A program made the position numbers and the translations under genes. The notes under the pieces were generated by a model. The model ran no database searches. It was not told where the DNA came from and saw only the letters and a list, made by a program, of their open reading frames with translations. A stretch of DNA of 64,000 bases, taken from NCBI GenBank assembly GCA_003223515.1, contig QHVI01000018.1, positions 1 to 64,000 on the forward strand, given 5' to 3'. Below, piece by piece: positions 16,783-27,835 of the stretch (its first letter is position 1; each line of letters begins with the position of its first letter). This stretch comes from Candidatus Angelobacter sp. Gp1-AA117 (GTDB lineage Bacteria > Acidobacteriota > Terriglobia > Terriglobales > Acidobacteriaceae).

Positions 16783-18146
16783 TGTCTAAATTAGTTGTAG
16801 GTAAAGGTTGATTCTTCCAGAGAGCAAGCTACAAATAGCGTTCTGCTGTCCGAATTATGAGAGTGCCAGCGGTAATTGCTGGCCGCAGGCGGAGACGGAG
16901 GCTGAAAGGGTTGGTCGATCCAAGTCCAGAGGTCCCGATGAACAAAGAGTTGTTGCCGCAGCAGGGCCACTAGATTGGAGAGCGCCCAGTTGAACTTGGC
17001 CTTGAGTTGTAAGAAGCGCAGCAGGAGCATGGCAATCAAAGCAGTCCAGACCTGAGTCTTAACGGCATTGGGGCTGGTACCCACAAAAGTCTTGATCTTA
17101 CAAAGCTGTCTGAGCGATTTAAAGAATAATTCTATTTGCCAGCGGTCTTTGTAGATGGCGGCCATGGTGGAGGTGGCAAAACTTGAGGTGGTTGGTGAGG
17201 AAGACCAGTTCCTGATGGTTCTGCTCATCCCAGACCACGATGCGGCGGAAGAACAGATTTTTTTCTTTCCGAGCATGCTGGAAGAGTGAGATGACTTGAT
17301 TGAAGAGAATGTTTTTCCCCGCAGGCACCGAGCGATCTCCCACCACCCACAAAGTCAGCATGGTCCTTAATCATGCGCGTCACAAACCAGACGCCCTGAT
17401 GGGCGAGAGATTCAAACCAGTGGTAGTCGTTATAACCGCGATCAAAAACGACGATGGTGCCGGGGCGAATCGTAGTTCGCGGGCCACTCGGATCTCGTGG
17501 GTTTTGCCGTCGCTGAGGACCGCGAAGCTGGGCAGGTATCCGTCGTGATCCAGCAGCAGATGCAGCTTCACCGCGCCTTGGTGTGGCGGAAATGCGCCCA
17601 ATCGTAGAGTTCCAGGCACAGATCAATGACACTGGCATCCAGACTGACCAGTTTGTTCTTGAAGCGGAATTTCGATTGCCGCGCACCGGCTTGCGCTTGG
17701 CAGCGTTCCAGCAACTGGAAGAAGACCGTCTGATAAAATTCCCAGGGGCGGTGCTGGTTTGGCATAGGCCAGAGTCGATTTCGCTGGAGCCTCGCTCAAC
17801 CCCAGATGTTTCAGTTTACCTTCGGAGGCCGCCAATCCCTGGGTGATCTCAGTCAGACTGTGGGCCCGCCCCAGTTGGCAGAACAACATGGCAATAAACT
17901 GCCCCCCAGCAGGTGAAACCTCGGGCGTGCCGCTCGGCTTTGTGTTTATGCACCGCCGCTGGAACTCGGCGCGGGAAAACAACTGGAGAATCTGGCTGAA
18001 AATGCTGCATACTGCACTCATGGTGGATTCCTTTCTAGTAAGGAATGGTCTTCGCAGAATCCACTTCAATTTACCAGAGGCTCCACCTGTTTCATGCTCG
18101 GCCCGCCGCTATCGGCGGCAGGTTTTTCAAAAACCTAATTTGGACG
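16783..18146 (-). mobile_element. Degenerate IS4-family (DUF4372-type) insertion sequence
   Basis: About 1.36 kb holding a broken transposase. Tentative imperfect terminal inverted repeats are TGTCTAAATTAGTTGT at 16783-16798 and CGTCCAAATTAGGTTT (minus strand) at 18131-18146, 12 of 16 matching. No clear target duplication was found. Length fits the family. Confidence 0.6.
16791..18021 (-). pseudogene. IS4-family transposase, multiple frameshifts
   Basis: Reading begins at ATG 18021 (MSAVCSIFSQILQLFSRAEF) with AGAAAGGA upstream. The N-terminal DUF4372-like part (QLGRAHSLTEITQGL, HLGLSEAPAKSTLAYA) is in one frame. Then SLDASVIDLCLELYDWA, GAVKLHLLLDHDGYLPSF, TIVVFDRGYNDYHWF and YKDRWQIELFFKSLRQ each sit in different frames. 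These are the catalytic D, D and E regions in the correct order, so the full protein is present as fragments separated by at least four frame changes. It cannot make an active enzyme as read. Confidence 0.75.
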
Positions 18147-18257
18147 GAAGTGCGTTCGGATATATAATAGCGAACAAATTATTGGGGACGTTCAACTGAA
18201 TTGACGTCCTGAATACATGCTCCTGCGCCCCAGCTAAGCAACCTGACATGTGTTGAT

Positions 18258-20555
18258 ATGCAACACAGACCGATTTTTAAGTTCGGACCATTCCTGTTAT
18301 ATCCCCACGAACATCTCCTATTGAAAGCTGGCAAAGCTGTAAATTTGAGTCCACAACTCTTCAGCTTGTTGGTTATCTTCGTTGAAAATGCGAATCATCT
18401 TCTTACCAAGCAAGAGCTGCGCAGCAAACTCTGGGGGGCGGAGCATTATGTTTCCGACGATGCACTCAAGGTAATTATCGGGAATCTTCGCAAAATACTT
18501 GATGACGGCAAGCAAGAAAATCGTTATATCGAAAATATCTTTGGCAAAGGATATCGCTTCATTTGTTCAGTGACTGTTTCTGGAGCAACGGACGAGAATA
18601 TATCCCAGCCTGTTCATTCGTCTGCCGGGGCATTTTTTTCGTTCCAACAGCGTGCGGAACCAGAATCGAATTCAGCCGGGCAACCTGCTGAACCAGTCGT
18701 TGTGGGCCAATCCACTCAAAGCTATGAAATCTGCCACGCTACCATACTGAGCGAGCCCCGAGAAGCCACAGTGGCTTTGGCAACTCCTCGAAGGCTGATC
18801 CCTTCGACAGTTTTCAAATCTCATACTTTCCGAGTATTGCTGGCGGCCTCTGTGCTGATTGCTGCCATTCCTGCCCTGACCTCCCGGTTCTTCAGTCCTA
18901 GGCCCTCTCCCCTAATTACCCGCTATACGCAGCTTACGCACGAGGGACATGGATTAGGGAGAATATTGCTGAGCGATGATGTACACGTCTATTTTGATAA
19001 GAGGGTTGGTCAGAATCAACTTATAGGGGTGGTATCGCTAGCCAGCAAAGAAGAACCGGTATACCTTTCTATTCCGCTTCACGAACCAGTTCTCGCTGGT
19101 ATATTTCCGGCCGGAGAGGGTCTGTTGGTAGGACAAGGATGGCCTCCAACCGCCTTCTGGAAAATTCCATTGCCTGCTGGATCACCGCAGCCGCTGGAGA
19201 AAATCAGTGGAGAAGGAGTCCTGCTGGCTCCGAATGGACGTTATTATCTTCGCATTGAAGGCGACCGCACACTGACTGTTTCAGATCTCGATGGCCTCTC
19301 AGTACACCACATTTATTCAGCTACGAACGCCCTTATTGTTTCATCGAATTGGTCTCCCAGCAGCAGAATGATTTGCTTCATCCGGATCGATCCGGAAGCC
19401 GAAAAAGGACAAGACTTATTTTCTATTTGGGCTGTGAATGCTGACGGTTCCAACCTGCGAAAAGTTGTGTCTCCTGATATGGGAGCCGCCAAACCAAGCT
19501 ATTGCAGTTGGACATCGGATGAGAAACACCTTCTCTTTTCTAATACCACCAACAACAAAGGGGATCTTTGGGCTATCCCGGACGGAATGCGCGTGCCCTT
19601 CGCAGACCGGAAACCTGTGCAACTGACCAATACTCCAGTGGACTTTTTTGCCCCCGTTGCTAGCCATCACGACAAGATGATTTTCGCTCAGGGTAGCATG
19701 TTGCGGGGTGAGTTGGTGCGCTATGACAAACATGCACGGGCCTGGCTTCCTTTTCTGGATGGAATCTCTGCAGGATCCTTGGACTTTTCCCGCAACGGTA
19801 AATGGGTAGCATACGTGCGGCATCCTGAAGGGACTCTCTGGCGAAGCCGTGTGGACGGAACAGAGCCGCAGCAATTGACATTTCCTCCCTACACGGTCGA
19901 TAGTCCTCACTGGTCACCGGATGGACAGCGCATAGCATATCGAGCATCCATTCCTGGTCAGACTAGAAAAATTTATCTGATATCAGCCGAGGGAGGTGTG
20001 CCGGAAAAGCTTCTATCAGATCCCAACGATGGCAAAGACGAAGGCGTTCCCACCTGGTCGGCGGATGGACGAACAATCGTGTTTGGCAGCTTGCATTACT
20101 CGCCTGACAAGATCTCCATCCATAAGGTGGATGTATCCACCCGGCAATATTCCCAAATCCCTGGCTCGCAGGGATTGTGGACGCCACGCTGGTCGCCTGA
20201 TGGCCGATTTCTCCTAGCGCTAACCGCTGACAGCACCTCCCCAATCTCCAAAAGCCTGATGTTATTCGATTTTTCCACTTGTAAATGGAAGACTCTTCTT
20301 CATGATGCGATCAATGATCCTGCGTGGTCGCATGATGGACGCTTCATCTACTTCAATACAGGTGCTCCTGACCCTGCTGTAAAACGAGTCCGCCGCGACG
20401 GTTCGGGAATACAGACTGTGGTGGACTTAAAAAATTTCACACCTGAATACGGCAGTTCATTCGGCTTGTATTTTGGGGTAGCTCCCGATGGCTCACCTCT
20501 AATGCTACGCAAGGTCCTCGAAACCGAAATTTATAAAATGGATGTGAGATGGTGA
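18258..20555 (+). CDS. Membrane-anchored winged-helix regulator with WD40-like (PD40/TolB) repeats
   Basis: 765 residues. Residues 6-105 form an OmpR-type winged helix (FKFGPFLLYPHEHLLLKAG, ALKVIIGNLRKILDD, FGKGYRFICSV). A linker follows, then a membrane segment at about 192-208 (VLLAASVLIAAIPALTS). The rest is a beta-propeller with repeated SPDG/SADG and W-S-P motifs (PHWSPDGQRIAY, PTWSADGRTIVFG, PRWSPDGRFLLAL, PAWSHDGRFIYF). DNA binding would be cytoplasmic and the propeller outside. ATG at 18258 has no strong ribosome site. It is the largest intact gene in the tRNA-bracketed interval; its target is unknown, and the downstream collagen-like gene is a candidate. Confidence 0.85.
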   Translation: MQHRPIFKFGPFLLYPHEHLLLKAGKAVNLSPQLFSLLVIFVENANHLLTKQELRSKLWGAEHYVSDDALKVIIGNLRKILDDGKQENRYIENIFGKGYRFICSVTVSGATDENISQPVHSSAGAFFSFQQRAEPESNSAGQPAEPVVVGQSTQSYEICHATILSEPREATVALATPRRLIPSTVFKSHTFRVLLAASVLIAAIPALTSRFFSPRPSPLITRYTQLTHEGHGLGRILLSDDVHVYFDKRVGQNQLIGVVSLASKEEPVYLSIPLHEPVLAGIFPAGEGLLVGQGWPPTAFWKIPLPAGSPQPLEKISGEGVLLAPNGRYYLRIEGDRTLTVSDLDGLSVHHIYSATNALIVSSNWSPSSRMICFIRIDPEAEKGQDLFSIWAVNADGSNLRKVVSPDMGAAKPSYCSWTSDEKHLLFSNTTNNKGDLWAIPDGMRVPFADRKPVQLTNTPVDFFAPVASHHDKMIFAQGSMLRGELVRYDKHARAWLPFLDGISAGSLDFSRNGKWVAYVRHPEGTLWRSRVDGTEPQQLTFPPYTVDSPHWSPDGQRIAYRASIPGQTRKIYLISAEGGVPEKLLSDPNDGKDEGVPTWSADGRTIVFGSLHYSPDKISIHKVDVSTRQYSQIPGSQGLWTPRWSPDGRFLLALTADSTSPISKSLMLFDFSTCKWKTLLHDAINDPAWSHDGRFIYFNTGAPDPAVKRVRRDGSGIQTVVDLKNFTPEYGSSFGLYFGVAPDGSPLMLRKVLETEIYKMDVRW

Positions 20556-20830
20556 TTTTGCTGGGCTGAAGATTTTGGATTTATCGCGGTAATTTCAACC
20601 CGAGCAGATGATGCTAAGACATCATCAAGAGGATTGTCTCGCCGCTAACAACTTTCTTCTTATCAACTTCCGGGCTTTTACCAGTTTTTTACCAGATGTT
20701 GTCTTGTGAGTTGCAGCCGTCTTTCTTATTGTTCGCGCTGAGCAGAGCGCCTGACAGACAGAAGGACGGACCTGAGAAATCAGTCAGCATCGGCAGGTGC
20801 TCGCTCGAAAACCTATAACGAGGAGCAGAC

Positions 20831-22207
20831 ATGAACCTATTTCTGATCAGACCATTGATATTAATATTCGTGCTAGAAATAGCTGCCGCAGCGTCTACAC
20901 CCACATCCAACTACATTGATAGTTTTGAGGGCCCTGCCATTAACAATTTTTGGGCCCTTAACCAGACTCTGGGCACCATCTCACTTACTTCGGAGCAAGT
21001 TCATGGAGGAGCACAGTCTGTTAAGTTCAGTTCTATAGGCGGCGGCCAGCGTGAAATTCACCTTACCCACACGTTTCCGACAGCGACAAAAGGGGAATTC
21101 TCCGTATTCTTCTACGATGCAGCCCCGGGACAGGAAACTCTTTATCAGCAGATCAGACTTTTCAACTCTGTGACCCAGGATTCAGCGGTAATTGGCACAC
21201 AGGATTTTGATGCTTTTTGCTACAGCGCCTATCTGTTCAACTACAACACAAATGTAGGGCAGGGACCGAATGCAAACTGCGGGTCATTTCCACAGACGAG
21301 CACCACCAACATTGCCAGAACCACAGGATGGCACCAGTTTGTAATTGATATCTGCGCCACCAGTATTTCTCTTTCGATAGATGGAAGCCAGGTGTTCACC
21401 GCAAACGGTGATTACCAGTATGACTCTGTTGATTTAGGGATGTCCGGCCCTGCCTTTCGCCCACCCAACGTTATTGCCTACTGGGATGATTTCTCAATTA
21501 GTCCGATTACCTCTTGTACTTGTGGTGCCGGAACCCCGGGACCATCGGGACCTCAAGGGCCAGCAGGGCCGATGGGGCCAACCGGCCCGCAAGGTCCGAT
21601 TGGGCCGGCTGGCCCTGCTGGAATGCAGGGATCCTCTGGTCTGCAAGGCATTCAAGGCCCTCCCGTCATGTTCAAGGGGCTTTGGTCGAGTACAATCACG
21701 TACAGCATAGGTGATGCTGTTTCATTCAACGGATCCAGCTTTATTGCTATTGCAGAAAATACTGCTCAGCAGCCAGACATCAGCCCAAACCAGTGGTCGC
21801 TGCTGGCTCAGCAAGGAGCACAAGGACAAACAGGGCCACAAGGCCCTTCAGGCGTTCCTGGTCAGCCGGGACCGCAAGGAGCGCAGGGACCCATTGGGCC
21901 GGCTGGGCCGCAGGGTCCAACAGGGCCACAAGGCCCTCCAGGTCCTTCTCAGATATTGAACCTGATTACCGTTGCTCAGAACTACAATGCTCCTATCGAT
22001 GTAAGCTGTCCATCCGGTTATCTGGTCATCACTGCTTCCTGCAGGGCAGGTTTTGATAATGTAATCAATGCGCAGAATTCCCCGATTTTCGCGGCAACCT
22101 GGATCAATTGGCTTATACCCAATGCTAGCTCAGCAACGGGTGTTCACTGCACCATCGGTGGAGGAAACAGCAGCACCGTCTTGCTGCGTTGTGCCAGGCT
22201 TCAATAG
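20831..22207 (+). CDS. Secreted collagen-like protein
   Basis: 458 residues with CGAGGAGC ahead of the ATG. A signal peptide ([14 protein letters not shown]) is followed by a lectin/LamG-like region of about 190 residues ([43 protein letters not shown]). Two collagen-type Gly-X-Y blocks come next, each about 15 triplets ([35 protein letters not shown]). Between them sits a segment [19 protein letters not shown] resembling chitin-binding CBM5/12 modules. The C-terminal part has three Cys. Bacterial collagen-like proteins trimerise and often sit on the cell surface. Adhesion or matrix binding is the likely role, unproven here. Confidence 0.8.
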   Translation: MNLFLIRPLILIFVLEIAAAASTPTSNYIDSFEGPAINNFWALNQTLGTISLTSEQVHGGAQSVKFSSIGGGQREIHLTHTFPTATKGEFSVFFYDAAPGQETLYQQIRLFNSVTQDSAVIGTQDFDAFCYSAYLFNYNTNVGQGPNANCGSFPQTSTTNIARTTGWHQFVIDICATSISLSIDGSQVFTANGDYQYDSVDLGMSGPAFRPPNVIAYWDDFSISPITSCTCGAGTPGPSGPQGPAGPMGPTGPQGPIGPAGPAGMQGSSGLQGIQGPPVMFKGLWSSTITYSIGDAVSFNGSSFIAIAENTAQQPDISPNQWSLLAQQGAQGQTGPQGPSGVPGQPGPQGAQGPIGPAGPQGPTGPQGPPGPSQILNLITVAQNYNAPIDVSCPSGYLVITASCRAGFDNVINAQNSPIFAATWINWLIPNASSATGVHCTIGGGNSSTVLLRCARLQ

Positions 22208-22329
22208 AGACCGGCAGACAACAAGGAGGAGCAACTGTACGTTGTTCCTCGTTCCTCCTCTAAGAAGGAACAGGCGCTCGGCGCTTTTGGCGCGGTTTGC
22301 GAAACGTGGGCATTGTTTGCAGATCGTGA

Positions 22330-22812
22330 ACTGACCAGCAGCCCAGGAAAGTAATCCCGGATCCGGTTTGTGGGCCAGACCAACAGCGCGCGTCCGCACT
22401 GCATCAATTTTGACACGTGACTTCAGGCCTCGGAGAATACGTTCATTGAAATCGTGATCGATCAAAAGCGAGGCACGCGCGGTATCTATAGCTCGATACT
22501 GTGTACCCACGCGAGACTTGATCCGGGTATGCAATTCACTGAATCGGGCTTTATATGCGGGATCGGACTCGATGCCTTCGCGAGCCGTGTGCGTCTCTTC
22601 TGCTGATCGTGCGGGTACTCGTCCACTTGGTCGCGGTGATTCAGGTAACAACTGATGACAGCATGAATGTCGGGGAGCTTTACTGAAGGAAAGCTTTCGA
22701 GAATCGCCTCAGCGGTATTCCCTTGTTGATATTGATATACCACCGATTCGAGGGCGACCTGAGATCCGGTGACACGAATTGTTCCATCTTCCGTCAGCGT
22801 TAAAGGGAACAT
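22330..22812 (-). pseudogene. Broken DUF433 antitoxin / PIN-like (DUF5615) toxin pair
   Basis: From ATG 22812 the frame gives a DUF433-like antitoxin (RVTGSQVALESVVYQYQQGN, then AEAILESFPSVKLPDIHAVI and YLNHRDQVDEYP). Near 22610 the sense continues in another frame (AREGIESDPAYKARFSEL). That frame runs without a stop into LLIDHDFNERILRGL and GLAHKPDPGLLSWAA, the start and middle of a DUF5615 Mut7-C/PIN-like toxin; the expected RILLTHD end is missing. So a two-gene toxin-antitoxin locus has lost its reading frame, the boundary between genes, and the toxin C-terminus. It lies at the tRNA end of the bracketed interval. A 61-codon frame at 22834-23019 next to it has no support. Confidence 0.55.
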
Positions 22813-23039
22813 TCTGAGTTGTCTCAAGGAGAATCATCTCATCTTAATTCTACACTCTGGTGGATAGAGGAAAAATTGCCCTCCCTCTGTTAATACAAGA
22901 ATGCATGATTGGTGTCGAATGTGCCATTCTCCGTCATAGCAATCGAGCAAAGCCTCCATTTGCAGTGACTTGCCATGCGCCCAATGATGAAAAGGACGAA
23001 TAAGCAAGCTGGGGTTCAAGCTTTAAATAAACAGTTAAG

Positions 23040-23129
23040 TGGCGGAGAGGGAGGGATTCGAACCCCCGGTACCCTTTCGGGTACAGCGGTTTTCAAGACC
23101 GCCTGTTTCAACCGCTCACACACCTCTCC
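23040..23129 (-). tRNA. tRNA-Ser(UGA)
   Basis: A 90-nt cloverleaf with acceptor stem GGAGAGG/CCTCTCC, encoded CCA, T loop GTTCGAATC, anticodon loop CTTGAAA (anticodon TGA) and the long variable arm typical of serine tRNAs (GTACCC/GGGTAC). The 3' end points to the left, toward the duplicate at 16233. Confidence 0.95.
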
Positions 23130-23175
23130 GCAACGGCTGGTATCAATAAGTTTATCAGAGTTGACGAGGGCTGCT

Positions 23176-23865
23176 TCAGGCTGCCTTCTGCAGCAGGTGC
23201 TTGAGAGGTGATTCGTCAAAGCGCGCGAGGAGCTCTGCCGGGCCACGGAATATCGCCACGCATCCGGCCTCTCGCAGCTCTTCTTCGCTGAACCCTCCGC
23301 TCAGAACGCCCACGCAGCGTATGTCCAGCGCAGAGGCCGCTTGTGCGTCATAGGGTGAATCGCCAATCACGATCACTTCTTCCACCGGTGGATTCCCCAG
23401 TCTCTGCAGTGCGGCTTCAAAGATATCGGGACAAGGTTTGGTCTGTCCGGCGTCATCGGCGGAAGTGGCTTCGTCCACCAGGTTGGCTATCTCCAGCAGC
23501 TTCTTATATTCCGCGACTTCATCCTCTTTGGCAGACGAAGCCAGAGTGATCTTCATTCCATCCTGGCGAATGCGCTCGAACAGCTCACGCACCAGCGAGA
23601 ATGGACGAATTTGCTTCATGTATTTGCGCTTGAAAAGATCGCCGCGATACTTGTCCAGCTTCTCGCCGTGACCCTTCAGGTCTTCTTCGGAGAGCAGCGT
23701 CTTCAGAAGCTGGTCGCCGCCTTTGCCGATCTGCTGCCGGATCTTCAGATAGGGGATTTCATGCCCGAAGTGACGCAACGCTTCCTGCCAGGCAAGCGCA
23801 TGGATATCGACGGAGTCGGTGAGTGTGCCGTCAATATCGAAAATCACGGCATGAAGTTCTGACAC
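23176..23865 (-). CDS. HAD-superfamily phosphatase (beta-phosphoglucomutase-like)
   Basis: 229 residues from GTG 23865, which has GGGGAG 5 nt upstream. A longer in-frame ATG at 23955 is rejected because its first codons come from the dispersed MERGRPRPR repeat. HAD motif I is FDIDGTLTDS with nucleophile and acid Asp at about 10 and 12, motif II is TLASSAK, the Lys is in QTKPCPDIF, and motif IV is VIVIGDSPYDAQAA. A helical cap lies between I and II (WQEALRHFGHE). It would dephosphorylate a small phosphorylated sugar or nucleotide; substrate is not predictable. The gene ends 47 nt before tRNA-Ser on the same strand. Confidence 0.85.
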   Translation of the reverse strand: MSELHAVIFDIDGTLTDSVDIHALAWQEALRHFGHEIPYLKIRQQIGKGGDQLLKTLLSEEDLKGHGEKLDKYRGDLFKRKYMKQIRPFSLVRELFERIRQDGMKITLASSAKEDEVAEYKKLLEIANLVDEATSADDAGQTKPCPDIFEAALQRLGNPPVEEVIVIGDSPYDAQAASALDIRCVGVLSGGFSEEELREAGCVAIFRGPAELLARFDESPLKHLLQKAA

Positions 23866-23921
23866 GATTGCTCCCCTTGAATATGGCAGTGGCGCGCAGA
23901 TATCCCGGCGCCTACCTGCAT

Positions 23922-23961
23922 TCATCCCGCGCGGCCGAGGGCGGCCACGCTCCATAAAATT
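23922..23961 (-). repeat. MERGRPRPR dispersed repeat, copy 2
   Basis: Core AGGGCGGCCACGCTCCATAA (plus strand) identical to copies at 9996 and 51698. It lies between the HAD gene and the small basic protein gene. Confidence 0.8.
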
Positions 23962-23973
23962 TATCGTTTTGCT

Positions 23974-24195
23974 CTAGCTCTTCCGGCCAGAAGATTTCTT
24001 TTTCGGAACCTTTGCGCCTTTCTTGCGGGCCTTCGATAGCCCGATGGCAATGGCTTGCTTGCGGTTCTTCACCTTGTGCTTGCCGGAGCGCATGTGGTGC
24101 ATCTCTGTGCGAACTTCCTCGCCGGCCTTCTTGCTGTACTTGCGTCCGCCGGATTTCTTCTTCGAACCGCCGCTCGATTTCTTCTTGCTTGCCAT
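23974..24195 (-). CDS. Small Lys-rich protein (DUF6496-like)
   Basis: 73 residues, from ATG 24195 with GGAGGA 6 nt upstream. Extremely basic: MASKKKSSGGSKKKSGGRK at the N-terminus and KVPKKKSSGRKS at the end. The middle part EMHHMRSGKHKVKNRKQAIA IGLSEA-like (here IGLSKARKKG) resembles a small conserved domain often annotated DUF6496. Probably a nucleic-acid- or chromatin-associated protein by charge; role not established. It lies downstream of clpB but is separated from it by a strong terminator. Confidence 0.7.
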   Translation of the reverse strand: MASKKKSSGGSKKKSGGRKYSKKAGEEVRTEMHHMRSGKHKVKNRKQAIAIGLSKARKKGAKVPKKKSSGRKS

Positions 24196-24253
24196 TCTTG
24201 TCCTCCCTGAAAGGTGAGACGTAGTGGAGATGGACAGGGTTGGCAAAAACCCG

Positions 24254-24295
24254 TACCGCTGATGACGCTGATGAATGGATTTGCGCAGATAAACC
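24254..24295. repeat. Short dispersed repeat of the ACCGCTGATGACGCTGAT type
   Basis: TACCGCTGATGACGCTGATG followed by a GATTTGCGCAGAT segment. Related wording occurs at 8698-8722 and 59861-59945. Degenerate. Confidence 0.35.
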
Positions 24296-24301
24296 AAAAA
24301 A

Positions 24302-24326
24302 AAGGCGCAGCTTGCGGCTGCGCCTT
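24302..24326 (-). terminator. Rho-independent terminator of clpB
   Basis: Stem AAGGCGCAG/CTGCGCCTT with a 7-nt loop, followed on the minus strand by a run of eight T. It lies 21 nt after the clpB stop. Confidence 0.9.
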
Positions 24327-24346
24327 CAATGAAGATTGGATTGTAA

Positions 24347-26980
<2,634 letters not shown>

Positions 26981-27060
26981 GTTGTTTTTAACTCCTAAAT
27001 CTTCTTGATTGCCCAACCATACATAATGTTGGCCCAGACAATTTGCGAATCAAAGAAAAA

Positions 27061-27083
27061 CGGGAGACTAAAAACATCTCCCG
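27061..27083 (-). terminator. Rho-independent terminator after hsp20
   Basis: Stem CGGGAGA/TCTCCCG with a 9-nt loop, followed by TTTTTC on the minus strand. It separates hsp20 from clpB. Confidence 0.8.
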
Positions 27084-27104
27084 TTCCTCATTCCCTTCCA
27101 TTTC

Positions 27105-27234
27105 GGATTCATCGCTGACGCGATGAATCCTTCGGCTACGCAAGCTTGCCTCAGGACAGGCTTAAAGGCCCGCGATTCGCAAGCGAATCGCTGACGCTGA
27201 TACTGCTAATGATCAGTTTAGCGATCATTAGCAG
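27105..27234. repeat. Cluster of perfect hairpins between hsp20 and clpB
   Basis: Three perfect inverted repeats: GGATTCATCGC/GCGATGAATCC (27105-27130, 4-nt loop), GCGATTCGC/GCGAATCGC (27172-27191, 2-nt loop) and CTGCTAATGATC/GATCATTAGCAG (27203-27234, 8-nt loop), the last ending 2 nt from the hsp20 stop. A weaker AAGCTTGCC/GGACAGGCTT pairing lies between. ATCGCTGACG occurs at two of them. Confidence 0.75.
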
Positions 27235-27236
27235 CC

Positions 27237-27692
27237 CTAGCCCTGCAGGGTCTTCTGACCGTTGCCAGCGCCAACCTTGATCTGCTTGGGCTTGGCTTCC
27301 GGACGCTTCACCAGCGTTACACTCAGGATGCCCTTGTCATAGTTGGCCTCCGCGCTGTCGCCGTTAATGGTGTTGGGCAGACGGAAGCTGCGCTCAAAGG
27401 AGCCATAGCGGCGCTCAATCCGATGGAAGTTCTCTTCCTTCTCTTCTTTTTCGAATTTGCGCTCGCCTTTTACCACCAGGAGATTGTTCTCGATGCGGAT
27501 GTCGAGGTCTTCGTCGTTCACGCCGGGGATTTCGAGCTTGAGCACCAGCTTGTGCTCGTCCTCGTAAACGTCCACCGGCGGAACAAAGGTGCCTGCCATG
27601 AGCTGGGCCTTGCCGGTCGGGGTGCCTTCGGCGAAATTCTCGAACAGGTTAGCCAGTTCGCGGAAAGGGTCAATTCGGGTAATCATCGTCAT
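27237..27692 (-). CDS. Small heat-shock protein, Hsp20/alpha-crystallin family
   Basis: 151 residues. Family hallmarks: an N-terminal DPFRELANLFENF, the alpha-crystallin core (VPPVDVYEDEHKLVLKLEIP, LDIRIENNLLVVKGERK, YGSFERSFRLP, AEANYDKGILSVTLVK) and the C-terminal tail. It holds unfolding proteins for ClpB/DnaK refolding in the cytoplasm. ATG 27692 is preceded by GGAGGAA. A good promoter lies 69 bases upstream, and the short leader can fold so that the ribosome site is in a hairpin loop. A terminator and clpB follow. Confidence 0.9.
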   Translation of the reverse strand: MTMITRIDPFRELANLFENFAEGTPTGKAQLMAGTFVPPVDVYEDEHKLVLKLEIPGVNDEDLDIRIENNLLVVKGERKFEKEEKEENFHRIERRYGSFERSFRLPNTINGDSAEANYDKGILSVTLVKRPEAKPKQIKVGAGNGQKTLQG

Positions 27693-27760
27693 TGTTCAGT
27701 TCCTCCAATGAACCTCAGTTTTGATCTCACTGCATTGGATGCAGTCATTAGTACAGGAGA

Positions 27761-27789
27761 AGCATAAAATATGAGTGTATCATTGTCAA
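27761..27789 (-). promoter_or_regulatory. Promoter of hsp20
   Basis: TTGACA (27784-27789) and TATGCT (27761-27766) with a 17-nt spacer on the minus strand, giving a leader of about 60 nt. No CIRCE inverted repeat or sigma-32 box was found. Confidence 0.65.
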
Positions 27790-27835
27790 GAAGAAGTTTT
27801 TAATTTTATTCCATTTAGATTCAGTCAGTTGGCCG

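Noticed and set aside
22834-23019. 61-codon minus-strand frame next to tRNA-Ser
   Set aside because: No motif, no ribosome site, and it reaches into the region just outside the tRNA 3' end.
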